A DNA stretch of 64,000 nt. It comes from Pseudomonas brassicacearum (GTDB lineage: Bacteria; Pseudomonadota; Gammaproteobacteria; Pseudomonadales; Pseudomonadaceae). Each line of letters opens with the position of its first letter. The stretch's first letter is position 1. The DNA lies in the NCBI RefSeq assembly GCF_003732225.1, contig NZ_MOBJ01000005.1, positions 1 to 64,000 on the forward strand. Direction: 5' to 3'. The position numbers were made by a program, and so were the translations under genes. Below, piece by piece: positions 29,141 to 38,694 of this stretch. Below the pieces are notes generated by a model that did no database searches, had not been told where the DNA came from, and was given only the letters and a program-made list of their open reading frames with translations.

Positions 29141-31939
29141 ATGCACGTTCAAGCGCATACCGTACACAGCCATACCCCAACGCTGACGGTGATTGAGCCG
29201 CGCGGTCTGGCGGTGCGCTCGGTGGGTTATTGTCGCAGTGCAATCGCTGAAGCGGCCGATGAGCGAATCAACCGCACGGTCTATGACTCCGCCGGGCGGG
29301 CGATTGCGCAGTGGGATCCGCGGTTGCTGACTGACGCTTCGGCCCCCGCCAACCTCACCACGACTTATTCCCTGTCCGGCAAGGCCCTGAGTACGATCAG
29401 CGTCGATGCCGGGTGGCGTGTCAGCCTGTTGGGTGAAGCGGATCAGCCGGTACAGGGCTGGGCTAGTCGGGGAGGTCGGCGCTGGACTGACTATGACAAT
29501 CAATTGCGACCGTTGGCGGTGTTCGAGCAGGCTGTTGATGGCGAGCCTCGGTGTATGGAGCGTTTGGGTTATGGCGGGGCTGACCCGGCCTTCGCCGCGC
29601 ATAACCAGTGCGGGCAGTTGATTCGTCATGATGATTCGGCGGGCACGCAGCTGTTTGCGGCGTTTGGGTTGGTGGGCGGGGTGCTGGAGCAGACCCGGCA
29701 TTTTTTACGGGAGCTTGATTCCCCCAACTGGCCGGAGCTGGCGGCGGACCGTGACAAGTTGCTTGAACCCGGCGCTGGCGCCACCACCCGCTCGCGTTTC
29801 AACCCTCAGGGCGAGGCGCTTGAGCAAATCGACGCCCAAGGCCACCGACAGTTTTTCCGCCAGACCGTCGCCGGTCAGTTGCGCGAGGTTCGCCTGCAAC
29901 TGAAAAACGACCTCGCGCCGAACACCCTGGTCAGCGCCATCCAGTACAACGCCCACGGCCAGACCGAGCGGGAAACCGCCGGCAACGGCGTGCTCACCAC
30001 GTTGGAATACGCCGCTGAAGATGGCCGCCTCAGCCGACTTCAGGCCAAACGTGGCACCGACACGCTGCAAAACTTGCGCTACGCCTACGACCCGGTGGGC
30101 AATGTGCTGAGTATTGAAGACGCCGCGCTGCCGATTCGTTACTTCGCCAACCAGCGGATGGAGCCGATCAACCGCTACCGTTACGACAGTCTCTACCAGT
30201 TGATCGAAGCCACCGGCTGGGAGGCGGGCAGCGCCAATCAAGGCCCGTCTTCATCCGCCACCGCCGACCCCGGCGTCGTGGGCAACTACCGCCAGACCTA
30301 TCGCTACGACGCCGGCAATAACCTGCTGGAACTGACCCATGTCGGCCCGCAGAACCCCGGCCATCGTATGGTCGCGGCGGCGCACAGCAACCGCTGTTTG
30401 CCGGTGCGCAACGGCGTGGAGCTGGGCGAGGACGACTTTCGCAACGGCTTCGACGCCAACGGCAATCTGCTCAATCTGCAAGCGGGGCAAGCCTTGAGCT
30501 GGGACCTGCGTAATCAGTTGCAAGAAGTGCGACCGGTCGAGCGCGATTCCGGCCTCGATGATAGCGAGCGCTACTTCTACGGCGCCGACGGCATGCGCGT
30601 GCGCAAAGTCCGCTCGATGCAAACCTCTGCGCGGACGCTGACTTCCGAAGTCCGTTATCTACCGAATCTGGAGCTGCGCAGCCACAGCGGCACCGGCGAA
30701 GTGTTCCAGGTGATCAGCGCTCAGGTCGGGCGCAGCAGCGTGCGGGTGTTGCACTGGGAAGCGGGTCGCCCTGCGGAAATTGCCAATGACCAGCAGCGTT
30801 ACAGCGTCACCGATCATTTGGGTTCATCCGCGGTGGAGCTGGATCAGGACGCCAAGACCATCAGCCAGGAACGCTACTACCCGTTCGGCGGCACGGCGTG
30901 GGCGGATGGGGAAGCGGTGCAGGTCAGTTATAAAACCGTGCGCTATTCGGGCAAGGAGCGGGATGCGACGGGGCTTTATTACTATGGGTTCAGGTATTAC
31001 GTGGCGTGGTTACAACGCTGGCTCAATCCCGATCCGGCAGGAAAAATTGATGGTATGAATGTATATCGCTTCGTCCGAAACTCACCTTTAACGTGGGTTG
31101 ATGATGATGGGAGAGAGCCAAAAAAGTTTAGAGGAGAGGCCAATGATAGGATTGAAAGAGAGCTTGCTAAGAGTGAGATGAATTCAAAAATATTGGCCAG
31201 AGGGCTAAGTGAGTTAGGCGCGCAAGGGGTACAGCAAAAAAAGATGATGGAAAAAGTCCGTCACGCTCAACATTTAAGCGTGGAAATTTTGGAATCGGCC
31301 ATCACAGCTATTTCCGTACAACCCAGAAGTCAGGTGAGTAATGCTTTTATTAAAGGCCTTTTAGGTGGTGTGGACGTATCGGATAGTATCGCGAAATCTA
31401 TTGAGCAGGGACTCAATAAAATTCTGGCATCCCAACGGTCACGTCTAGAAGATGGTAATGATCAGTTGGTTATATACGAATGTAACTCAAATGCTTCGCG
31501 CGGGGAGAGTGCTTTTGTTGTTCCAACGGATGAGCACAGGCGAATTTTCATTAGAAAAGATGCTGTTGAATCCTCCGATGTTTCTGGGCTTGCGCACTTG
31601 CTTATTCATGAGGAGTCTCATCTTCGACTAAAGACGATGGATATATATTATACGTTTAGCTCGATATTTGGCTTTCCGGCTAGTGATAAAGAAATGATGG
31701 TTTCGCTTAAGCCTTCAATGGTCGCCAGTATAAATATAGCAAGGCTTGGAGAGAAAAGTTCTTACTTGGAGGATGACGGCTTCCCTTTCAAAGTGGCAAA
31801 AATTGGGTTGGAGGAGCGGGAGGGGAGTGCACCAATGGAAAAAATCATTCTAAAAAATGCGGATACGTGGCCGGTACTTGCGTTTGCTCTGGGGGGGCAT
31901 CAAATTACTTCCAGGTATGCTCACACTAAAGGTTGCTGA
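29141..31939 (+). CDS. tccC: Orphan TccC/Rhs-family toxin with a putative zinc-peptidase C-terminal domain
   Basis: 932 residues. Residues 1 to ~650 are an RHS-repeat shell of the Tc-toxin TcC type: IEPRGLAVRSVGY start, YDS and YD repeats, and the core end GKERDATGLYYYGFRYYVAW with DPAGKIDGMNVYRF at 631-644. This shell encapsulates and cleaves off the C-terminal effector. Residues from ~655 (nt ~31105) are markedly AT-rich and unrelated to the other tccC. They contain LIHEESH with H823, E824 and H827, then T832-x-D834-x-x-Y837. That HExxH plus TxDxxY spacing resembles aspzincin (M35) metallopeptidases. No tcA or tcB gene and no immunity gene adjoins it. It could load onto the Tc complex encoded at 51-64 kb. 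Confidence 0.85.
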   Translation: MHVQAHTVHSHTPTLTVIEPRGLAVRSVGYCRSAIAEAADERINRTVYDSAGRAIAQWDPRLLTDASAPANLTTTYSLSGKALSTISVDAGWRVSLLGEADQPVQGWASRGGRRWTDYDNQLRPLAVFEQAVDGEPRCMERLGYGGADPAFAAHNQCGQLIRHDDSAGTQLFAAFGLVGGVLEQTRHFLRELDSPNWPELAADRDKLLEPGAGATTRSRFNPQGEALEQIDAQGHRQFFRQTVAGQLREVRLQLKNDLAPNTLVSAIQYNAHGQTERETAGNGVLTTLEYAAEDGRLSRLQAKRGTDTLQNLRYAYDPVGNVLSIEDAALPIRYFANQRMEPINRYRYDSLYQLIEATGWEAGSANQGPSSSATADPGVVGNYRQTYRYDAGNNLLELTHVGPQNPGHRMVAAAHSNRCLPVRNGVELGEDDFRNGFDANGNLLNLQAGQALSWDLRNQLQEVRPVERDSGLDDSERYFYGADGMRVRKVRSMQTSARTLTSEVRYLPNLELRSHSGTGEVFQVISAQVGRSSVRVLHWEAGRPAEIANDQQRYSVTDHLGSSAVELDQDAKTISQERYYPFGGTAWADGEAVQVSYKTVRYSGKERDATGLYYYGFRYYVAWLQRWLNPDPAGKIDGMNVYRFVRNSPLTWVDDDGREPKKFRGEANDRIERELAKSEMNSKILARGLSELGAQGVQQKKMMEKVRHAQHLSVEILESAITAISVQPRSQVSNAFIKGLLGGVDVSDSIAKSIEQGLNKILASQRSRLEDGNDQLVIYECNSNASRGESAFVVPTDEHRRIFIRKDAVESSDVSGLAHLLIHEESHLRLKTMDIYYTFSSIFGFPASDKEMMVSLKPSMVASINIARLGEKSSYLEDDGFPFKVAKIGLEEREGSAPMEKIILKNADTWPVLAFALGGHQITSRYAHTKGC

Positions 31940-32087
31940 TTGGGTGATCACCGGTTTGTTCGGGCATTTCAGGTTGATCCCGGTGATAGTGGGTATTTCG
32001 GTTGAGCGAAGAGTTAACCATCTCCACTTGTATCTGCTGAGTCACCGGTACCTTTGTCCACGACACGGGACTGTAATTCAAACGTAA

Positions 32088-32121
32088 AAGCCCCGGCATT
32101 CATCGAATGCCGGGGCTTTTT
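32088..32121. terminator. Bidirectional intrinsic terminator
   Basis: A stem around AAAAGCCCCGGCATTC with its complement GAATGCCGGGGCTTTTT lies between tccC (plus) and the convergent permease gene (minus), with A and T runs at the two ends. It can terminate transcription from both sides. Confidence 0.92.
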
Positions 32122-32137
32122 GTCGACTGGCTGAAGG

Positions 32138-33541
32138 TTAGTGAGCGACCGATAACGAGCGAGTTCTGGCTAACCGAATCCGGTAGAACACAAACAGAAT
32201 CAGCACCCAGACCGGGATGGCATAGACCGACGCGCGCACCCCGGGAATCATCAGCATCACGTAGATGATCATGGCCATGAACGCCAGGCACAGGTAATTG
32301 GTGTACGGCGACCAGAATGCCTTGAAGCCCGGGACGATGCCGCGTTGGACCATGGCCTTGCGAAACTTCAGGTGAGTCAGGCTGATCATCGCCCAGTTGA
32401 TCATCAATGAGGCGACCACCAGCGCGAACAGCAACTCAAGCGCTTCATGCGGGGCGACGTAGTTAACCAGCACGGACAACATCGTCATCAGCGCCGATAC
32501 GCCCAGCGCCCGTAACGGCACGCCCCGTTTGTTCAGCTTCATCAGTGGCTTGGGGGCATCGCCCTGTTCCGCCAGGCCGAAGAGCATGCGGCTGTTGCAA
32601 TAGACACAGCTGTTGTAGACCGAGAGTGCCGCGGTGAGCACCACAACGTTGAGGATCTGCGCCGCGGTGTCGCTGCCGATCAAGGCGAAAATCTGCACAA
32701 ACGGACTGCCGCTGTAGGCATCGCCGGAAGCGCCCATTGTTTGTAGCAGTTGGTCCCATGGGTACAGCGACAGCAGCACGGTGAGTGCGCCGACGTAGAA
32801 GATCAACACGCGGTAAACCACCTGATTGATCGCCTTGGGAATGACTTTCCTCGGCTCGCTGGCTTCGGCGGCAGTGATGCCCACCAGCTCCAGGCCGCCG
32901 AAAGAGAACATGATGAACGCCATCGCCATCAGCAAACCGTTGGTGCCGTTGGGGAAGAAACCGCCGTGGCTCCACAGGTTGCTCACCGAGGCTTGCGGGC
33001 CGCCGGTACCGCTGACCAGCATGTAACAGCCAAGGACAATCATGCCGATGATCGCCACGACCTTGATGATGGCGAACCAGAACTCCATTTCACCGAAGAC
33101 TTTGACGTTCATCGTGTTGATCAGGTTGACCAGTACGAAGAACACCGCTGCGCTGACCCAGGTCGGGACCTCGGGCCACCAGAACTGCACGTATTTGCCC
33201 ACGGCGGTCAGCTCCGCCATGCCTACCAGCACATACAGCACCCAGTAGTTCCAGCCGGACAGGAAGCCGGCAAAACTACCCCAGTAGTTGTGCGCAAAAT
33301 GGCTGAAGGAACCGGCAACTGGCTCTTCGACAATCATCTCTCCCAGTTGGCGCATGATCAGAAAGGCGATGAAACCGGCAATGGCATAGCCGAGGATCAT
33401 CGACGGGCCTGCCGACTTGAGCACGCCGGCGGAGCCGAGAAACAGCCCCGTACCAATCGCGCCGCCCAGCGCGATCAGCTGAATATGCCTGTTTTTCAGC
33501 CCCCGCTTGAGTACGCCCTGTTGCAGTATTTCATCCGCCAT
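32138..33541 (-). CDS. Amino-acid permease of the AAT/APC family (AroP-like)
   Basis: 467 residues with twelve predicted membrane helices. KNRHIQLIALGGAIGTGLFLG is the signature first helix of proton-driven amino-acid permeases, and ITAAEASEPRKVIPKAINQV is the conserved helix 6-7 loop. AroP, PheP, GabP and ProY belong to this family. Location directly downstream of antABC on the same strand suggests uptake of tryptophan or another aromatic amino acid (inference). AAGG lies eight bases before the ATG. It is followed by a bidirectional terminator. Confidence 0.85.
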   Translation of the reverse strand: MADEILQQGVLKRGLKNRHIQLIALGGAIGTGLFLGSAGVLKSAGPSMILGYAIAGFIAFLIMRQLGEMIVEEPVAGSFSHFAHNYWGSFAGFLSGWNYWVLYVLVGMAELTAVGKYVQFWWPEVPTWVSAAVFFVLVNLINTMNVKVFGEMEFWFAIIKVVAIIGMIVLGCYMLVSGTGGPQASVSNLWSHGGFFPNGTNGLLMAMAFIMFSFGGLELVGITAAEASEPRKVIPKAINQVVYRVLIFYVGALTVLLSLYPWDQLLQTMGASGDAYSGSPFVQIFALIGSDTAAQILNVVVLTAALSVYNSCVYCNSRMLFGLAEQGDAPKPLMKLNKRGVPLRALGVSALMTMLSVLVNYVAPHEALELLFALVVASLMINWAMISLTHLKFRKAMVQRGIVPGFKAFWSPYTNYLCLAFMAMIIYVMLMIPGVRASVYAIPVWVLILFVFYRIRLARTRSLSVAH

Positions 33542-33618
33542 CTGGTTACCTTCTAGTTGTTATGGTCAGGCCTGGTTTTACTTCGATAGCTTATTCAATT
33601 ACCGCGCGTTTGTGAGCC

Positions 33619-34641
33619 TCAGACGTTACTTTCGGTGAACTTTTCGTAATACAGATGCACATTGTCCAGGGTTTGATCCTGTAACCAGCTCTTGATCGAC
33701 TCGACCATCGGCGGCGGTCCGCAGACATACATATCGACGGCGGCATCGCGCAGTTCGCTGGTATCGAAGTGTTCGGCGATGTAGCCGCGTTTTCCATCCC
33801 AGTCCGCCGATGGGTCGCTCACCACTGGCGTATAACGAAAGCCCGGAATGCGTTGAGCATAGGCATTAATACGTTCGCTTTCGCACAAGTCGGCAGCATC
33901 CCGTACGCCGTAGTACAGGTGCACAGGCTGTTCGCAACCGCGCGCAACGATTTCGTCGAGCATGCCCAGCAGAGCGGACAGCCCGGTGCCACCGGCCACC
34001 AGAATCAGCGGCCGGGCGATGTGGCGAAGATAAAATGCGCCCAATGGTGCTTCCAGAACGATTTCATCGCCGACCTGGCAGCGTTCACGAATGTAGTTGC
34101 TCATCACCCCGTCGGGTAACAGGCGAATGAGAAATTGCAGCTGGTTGCTGCTGCTTGGGCGGTTGGCGAACGAGTAGGAACGTTTGCTCGTGGTCCCTGG
34201 AATCAGCAGGCGAGCGTACTGCCCCGGCAGGAAATCCAGTGGCTGGGTGGCCGCGCCCAAATCCAGATGCAGGATCGCGGTACTGGCCGAGACCTGACGC
34301 ACATGCGTGACCGTACCGCTGAGCTGTTCAGGCCCTGCGGCATTGCACAGGCTGGAAGCGAAGTCGAAATAGAACGCGGCATCGGACTTCACCCGCGTCT
34401 GACAGGTGAGCATCTTGCGTTGCTGCAGGTCGAGGCTGGTGAGGGCTTCTTCATCCACATAATCCTGGCTGTAGTCGCCGGATTCGCAGCGGCCCTGACA
34501 GGTTCCGCAGACACCCTCGCGGCAATCCAGCGGAATATTGATGCCGTTGCGCAGCGCGGCGTCGAGCAGTATTTCGTTGGCCTGCACTGGAAAAAACAGT
34601 GTTTTGCCGTCGGCAAAACTGAACGCAACCTTGTGGTTCAT
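33619..34641 (-). CDS. antC: Anthranilate 1,2-dioxygenase electron-transfer component (reductase)
   Basis: 340 residues. The N-terminal plant-type [2Fe-2S] ferredoxin has CREGVCGTCQGRCESG (three Cys) and a distal Cys in KMLTCQTRV. The FAD domain has RSYSFANRP and the NAD domain has LVAGGTGLSALLGML and CGPPPMVES. It passes electrons from NADH to the AntAB oxygenase. The very similar benzoate reductase BenC is the main alternative, but the antR neighbour and the kyn context favour antC. Confidence 0.9.
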   Translation of the reverse strand: MNHKVAFSFADGKTLFFPVQANEILLDAALRNGINIPLDCREGVCGTCQGRCESGDYSQDYVDEEALTSLDLQQRKMLTCQTRVKSDAAFYFDFASSLCNAAGPEQLSGTVTHVRQVSASTAILHLDLGAATQPLDFLPGQYARLLIPGTTSKRSYSFANRPSSSNQLQFLIRLLPDGVMSNYIRERCQVGDEIVLEAPLGAFYLRHIARPLILVAGGTGLSALLGMLDEIVARGCEQPVHLYYGVRDAADLCESERINAYAQRIPGFRYTPVVSDPSADWDGKRGYIAEHFDTSELRDAAVDMYVCGPPPMVESIKSWLQDQTLDNVHLYYEKFTESNV

Positions 34642-34659
34642 GCCTCGGTCTCCATGGAT

Positions 34660-35151
34660 TCAGAGGTGGTAGAAATCGAGCACCGAGTTGATGGTGTCAT
34701 TGAGCAGCAACACGTGTTTGCGGGTAATCACCCAGCTGTCTGCGTGAGGCTTGAGGCGATAGGTTGCGGTCCCGTAAAACTGCTCGGACGTGGCCAGGCG
34801 ATAGAACAAGGTGTGCCAGTTCAGCCGCACCTCCAGCTCAGTGTTTTCGAGTTCGCTGATGCGCACGTTGTTGATCAGGTGCAGGGTGCGCGGCATCGGC
34901 GTGGCCGACGCGGCTTTACCGGTGCGCAGGCGGAACACGCGGTCCTCCAGGCCCGAGCGGTTGGCGTAGTAGATCAGCGACATTTCGCGCTTGGGGTCAC
35001 GGGTATAGACGTGCTCGGAGTCCCATTGCGGCAGGTGGAACTCACTCTGCTCGTGAAAGAGCGTGATGTAGGCGTCCCAGTCCTTGGCGTCACACAGTTC
35101 TGATTTGCGGTAGAAAAACTGCTCGATCTGGTACTGCAGTTGCGGATTCAT
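34660..35151 (-). CDS. antB: Anthranilate 1,2-dioxygenase small subunit
   Basis: 163 residues, ring-hydroxylating dioxygenase beta subunit (LQYQIEQFFYRKSELCDAKD; YRLKPHADSWVITRKHVLLL). It has a structural role in the hexameric oxygenase. A GTG at 35157 overlaps the antA stop, but the ribosome site GAGG is only one base from it and seven bases from ATG 35151, so I start at 35151. Confidence 0.9.
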   Translation of the reverse strand: MNPQLQYQIEQFFYRKSELCDAKDWDAYITLFHEQSEFHLPQWDSEHVYTRDPKREMSLIYYANRSGLEDRVFRLRTGKAASATPMPRTLHLINNVRISELENTELEVRLNWHTLFYRLATSEQFYGTATYRLKPHADSWVITRKHVLLLNDTINSVLDFYHL

Positions 35152-35153
35152 GT

Positions 35154-36542
35154 TCACACCTCACGTAGCTTCAGGGATTTCGCGTCCAGGCCGTCGAGCA
35201 AAAATTTCTGCCAGTTGCTGTGCTGGTTGACGTAAAGCCCTTCGTGAGTGAATTCGGTGCCGGTCATGGCCGGCGCGATGCCGATCGACTCGCTGTTAGG
35301 CGTGGCGCCGGTCGCCCACTGGTGGCTGCCGCGTGAGATATCGCTCCAGCGTTCCAGCCGTGCCTGGAAACCGCGCTGAGCTTCGCGGAACTCCACCAGG
35401 TCATCCGGCGTACCGAGTCCGGACACGTTGAAGAAGTCCTCGAACTGGCGAATCCGGTTCTCCCGATCGGCGTCCGACTCGTTTTTCACGCCCAGGCACT
35501 GGCTGATGATTTCGGTTTTGTTCCAGGCCACCGGGCGGATGATCCGTAGCTGCGAACTGATTTGGTCGAGGAAAAACAGGCTCGGATAGATGTTCAGGTT
35601 GCGCAGCCGATGCATCATCCATTCGGCTTTTTCCTGGCCGTGTTCCTCGATCAGGCGCGGCATGATTGTCGCGTAGCCGGAACGCACCGTCGGGTTGGGC
35701 ATGTCGCTGAACAGCAGGCTGTGGCCGTTGTTGAAGGCGAACCAGCCGTCATCGGTATTGGCGTCGCCAGCCCCCAGTTTGCTGTAGTCGAGCGTGCCGC
35801 TGGCGCTGGTGCCATTCTCGCTGTTGACCTGCTGGCGGTGCTGCACGGTGGCCACGTAGTTATAGTGGACCGTGCTGACGTGATAGCCGTCCAGGCCGTT
35901 TTCATTCTGCAGTTTCCAGTTACCGTCGTAGGTGTAGGCCGATTTGCCGGGCAGCACTTCCAGCTCTCCGGTGGGCGACTGGGCGACCATCATGTCGAAG
36001 AACACTTTGGCATCGCCGAGGAAATCTTCGAGGCTGTTATCGCCATGCACGTCCAGGCTGATGAACACGAAACCCTTGTAGCTCTCGATGCGGGCTTTTT
36101 TCAGGCCGCGTGTGGCTTTGTCGAAACCTTCCGGGTATTCGCCGGGGGCCTTGACCTTCACCAGGCGTCCGTCGCTTTTGTAGCACCAGGCGTGGAACGG
36201 GCAGGTAAAGGTCGATTGGTTGCCTTTGCCGACGCGGGTCAATGTGGTGCCGCGATGCTGACAGGCGTTGATCAGTGCGTTGAGTTGGCCGTCGCCATCA
36301 CGGGTGATGATCATCGGCTGGCGGCCGGCGCGCATCGTGACGAAGTCGTGATTGTTGGCCAGTTCGCTTTCGTGGCAGGCGTAGATCCAGTTCTTCTCGA
36401 AGATCAGCTCCATCTCCAGATCGAACAGTTGCGGCTCGGTAAAAATATCCCGAGCAATGCGGAACACGCCTTCTGCCGGACGGAAGTCCAGACAGCCTTC
36501 AATGAACGCTTTCCACTGCTCGAGGTTTTTTTCGCCACTCAT
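35154..36542 (-). CDS. antA: Anthranilate 1,2-dioxygenase large subunit
   Basis: 462 residues, Rieske oxygenase alpha subunit. The Rieske site is CQHRGTTLTRVGKG...CPFHAWCYKSDG (CxH and CxxH). The mononuclear iron site is ENGLDGYHVSTVHYNY with a later Asp. It converts anthranilate, the KynU product, to catechol with release of CO2 and ammonia. First gene of antABC, divergent from antR across a 588-bp region that contains a REPIN. AAGGTG precedes the ATG. Confidence 0.92.
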   Translation of the reverse strand: MSGEKNLEQWKAFIEGCLDFRPAEGVFRIARDIFTEPQLFDLEMELIFEKNWIYACHESELANNHDFVTMRAGRQPMIITRDGDGQLNALINACQHRGTTLTRVGKGNQSTFTCPFHAWCYKSDGRLVKVKAPGEYPEGFDKATRGLKKARIESYKGFVFISLDVHGDNSLEDFLGDAKVFFDMMVAQSPTGELEVLPGKSAYTYDGNWKLQNENGLDGYHVSTVHYNYVATVQHRQQVNSENGTSASGTLDYSKLGAGDANTDDGWFAFNNGHSLLFSDMPNPTVRSGYATIMPRLIEEHGQEKAEWMMHRLRNLNIYPSLFFLDQISSQLRIIRPVAWNKTEIISQCLGVKNESDADRENRIRQFEDFFNVSGLGTPDDLVEFREAQRGFQARLERWSDISRGSHQWATGATPNSESIGIAPAMTGTEFTHEGLYVNQHSNWQKFLLDGLDAKSLKLREV

Positions 36543-37130
36543 GGGTGTGCACCTTTTTTATTCAGGTCAATCGGTGCACTCATTAGAGGGAGTGGGGCGG
36601 GCAGGGGTCTATCCGGTTAGTCGACGAAGGCAGTCCATAAAGTTCGGTGGTAATGGGTGAGCAAATGGATATTCGGTGGTGCGCTGATTCTGTAGCAGCT
36701 GCCGAAGGCTGCGTTCGAGCGCGCAGCGGTCGTAAAGTCGGTATGTAGGGTCTCCCTGAATGACTACGGTTGCAGATTTTACGACACGACCGCTTCGCGG
36801 CCGAACGCAGCCTTCGGCAGCTGCTACGGGGATTTGTACCGACGCTGAAAGGGGTAACACCCGTGCGCTGTTCTGGGCAGGTAATACTCAAGGCTTCGCA
36901 CCATTCGATGAACGGCCGCCCCTGTTTGCAGCATTGAGGTACTGTCTTGGGCAGCCTTGAGCGTTGTTTGAAGGTGAGCCCCGGTTCCAGAACCGCCGCG
37001 TTATCCACTTAGTCGATGATTGCTATCCATCGGGTTGGCGCAGGCGTTGAGTGGTCTGGAACTTGCTCGACTCAAGTCAGAGGCGCGCCGTCAGAGCGTG
37101 CTGAAAAAATATTGCCGTGGGTGCGCCGTG
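36543..37130. promoter_or_regulatory. antA-antR divergent region
   Basis: 588 bp with no convincing gene. It should contain the AntR-dependent antA promoter near 36550-36650 and the antR promoter. The middle is occupied by a REPIN (36692-36827). I cannot assign an AntR site by eye. Confidence 0.6.
36692..36827. repeat. REPIN (inverted REP pair, GTAGCAGCTGCCGAAGG family)
   Basis: Perfect 26-bp arms 36692-36717 and 36802-36827 (outer end GTAGCAGCTGCCGAAGGCTG) enclose an 84-bp centre. It closely resembles 40099-40236. It is a typical non-autonomous REPIN moved by a RAYT transposase encoded elsewhere. Confidence 0.9.
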
Positions 37131-38144
37131 ATGAGTAGCAAAGCTGATCCGCAGTTTCGCGATATTCGTATCGATCGCTATGACCTTGAGGGCGCGAGGA
37201 CCTGGATGTCGGGTATCTGCGGGCCGCATCGTCTCGAAACCGCGACGCCCGAGCGGATCCGTTTTCATCACACGGCCAACGTCTTCAAGTCGATGGCCAC
37301 GACCCTGGGCACTATCGAGTACGGCACCGACGTGACCGTCGATATCGAAGACGCCGAGCACTTCAGCAGCTACAGCCTCAGCCTGCCTTTGGTCGGTGAG
37401 CAGGAGCTGAGCAAGAACGGCACGCTACTCAAATCCAATCGCGATCAAGGGGTGATCATCTCGCCGAATGAAAGCCAGATGCTGGCGATCTCCGGTGACT
37501 GTCGCAAGGTTCAGGTGGTGATCACCCGCGCGGCCATGAGTGAATCCCTTGAGGGGATGTTGCAGCGCCCGCTGGATGCGCCGTTGCGTTTCGAGTCGGT
37601 GATGGATGCGGTAGACGGTGCGTCGGCCTCGTGGTGGCGCATGGCGCGGTATTTCATCGCTGAACTTGAGCGCAGTAGCGCGCTGTTTGAGCAGGTCGCC
37701 TTCACGCGGGACATTGAAAGCTCGTTGATCAAAGGCCTGATCCTCGCCCAGCCGAACAATTACTCCGATGAGCTGCGGGATGTGTTGGGCGTGAAGTTGC
37801 CGCACTACCTGATCAGGGCCAAACAGTACATTCACGACAACGCCCGCGAAGTGCTGCACCTGGAAGACATCGAAGCGGCGGCCGGGGTTTCGCGGTTCAA
37901 GTTGTTCGAGGCGTTCAGGAAGTACTTCGCCTTGTCGCCGATGGCCTATCTGAAAAAGTACCGCTTGAATGCGGTGCGCCAGGACATTCTTGAGCAGGGT
38001 CTGGCGCGCAATATCTCGGAAATTGCCATGGGCTGGGGGTTCACCCACATGGGGCGTTTTTCCGCCGAGTACCGCAAGTTGTTCGACGAATCCCCCAGCG
38101 CAACCTTGCAGCGCAACGAGGCCCGGCGCATGCGCGGGCTTTGA
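37131..38144 (+). CDS. antR: AraC-family activator AntR
   Basis: 337 residues. The C-terminal two-HTH AraC domain shows HLEDIEAAAGVSRFKLFEAF and ISEIAMGWGFTHMGRFSAEY with RKLFDESPSATL. The N-terminal ~210 residues are the AraC-binding-like ligand domain of the XylS/BenR/AntR group. It should activate antABC in response to anthranilate. I use ATG 37131, since the preceding in-frame 37 codons have no homology. The ribosome site is weak. Confidence 0.85.
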   Translation: MSSKADPQFRDIRIDRYDLEGARTWMSGICGPHRLETATPERIRFHHTANVFKSMATTLGTIEYGTDVTVDIEDAEHFSSYSLSLPLVGEQELSKNGTLLKSNRDQGVIISPNESQMLAISGDCRKVQVVITRAAMSESLEGMLQRPLDAPLRFESVMDAVDGASASWWRMARYFIAELERSSALFEQVAFTRDIESSLIKGLILAQPNNYSDELRDVLGVKLPHYLIRAKQYIHDNAREVLHLEDIEAAAGVSRFKLFEAFRKYFALSPMAYLKKYRLNAVRQDILEQGLARNISEIAMGWGFTHMGRFSAEYRKLFDESPSATLQRNEARRMRGL

Positions 38145-38166
38145 CGCAGAGGCAGTCAGTAACGGC

Positions 38167-38640
38167 TTATTTACGAGCGACCAGATCGAGCAGATCGTCC
38201 CGTTCCTTGATTTTCTGCAGGACGATTTCCGAGCGAATATCGGTCACCCCCGCCGTGCGATTCAGCTTGTTGACGATGAAATCCGAGAAGTGTTTGAGGT
38301 TGCGTGCCTGAACCCGCAGCACGTAGTTGCTGGCCCCGGTAATCACGTACGCGGTGGCGACTTCCGGCCACCCTTGTACTTTCTTGATAAACGTCTCGTG
38401 CCAGTCCTCGACGTCCTGTCGCAACGACACATGGACGATAGCTTCCAGCTCGATGCCCAGCCGTTCGGCGTTCAACACCGCGCGATAGCCGGTGATGATT
38501 CCCTCGCTTTCCAGCAGCCGCAAACGACGCAGGCAGGCCGACGGCGACAGCGCGACTTTCTCCGCCAGTTCCTGATTGCTGATACGCCCATCCTGCTGCA
38601 AGTAATGCAGGATCCGCAGGTCTGTCGAGTCGAGAGTCAT
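38167..38640 (-). CDS. kynR: Lrp/AsnC-family regulator KynR
   Basis: 157 residues. The N-terminal HTH reads LDSTDLRILHYLQQDGRISN with QELAEKVALSPSACLRRLRLLE. The C-terminal RAM/AsnC domain has YVITGASNYVLRVQARNLKH. It is divergent from kynU, the arrangement of P. aeruginosa kynR, which activates kyn genes with kynurenine as effector. The 176-bp intergenic region contains a short symmetric site at 38680-38694. Confidence 0.88.
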   Translation of the reverse strand: MTLDSTDLRILHYLQQDGRISNQELAEKVALSPSACLRRLRLLESEGIITGYRAVLNAERLGIELEAIVHVSLRQDVEDWHETFIKKVQGWPEVATAYVITGASNYVLRVQARNLKHFSDFIVNKLNRTAGVTDIRSEIVLQKIKERDDLLDLVARK

Positions 38641-38679
38641 GGCTTGAATAAATCCGCGATTTTTGGAGTTGGATTCGAA

Positions 38680-38694
38680 TTATCTACGAGATAA
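38680..38694. promoter_or_regulatory. Candidate KynR operator
   Basis: TTATCT-ACG-AGATAA is a perfect 6-bp inverted repeat in AT-rich DNA between kynR and kynU. Lrp-family proteins bind 15-bp AT-rich dyads of this form. Inferred from symmetry and position only. Confidence 0.4.

Noticed and set aside
28823..29701. A 292-codon minus-strand frame running from inside tccC into the gap.
   Set aside because: It mixes the complement of tccC with the tnpA remnant. Only the last ~30 codons have homology, and these belong to a dead transposase.
31940..32137. An immunity gene after the orphan tccC.
   Set aside because: The 198-bp gap has no frame with a ribosome site and contains a bidirectional terminator.
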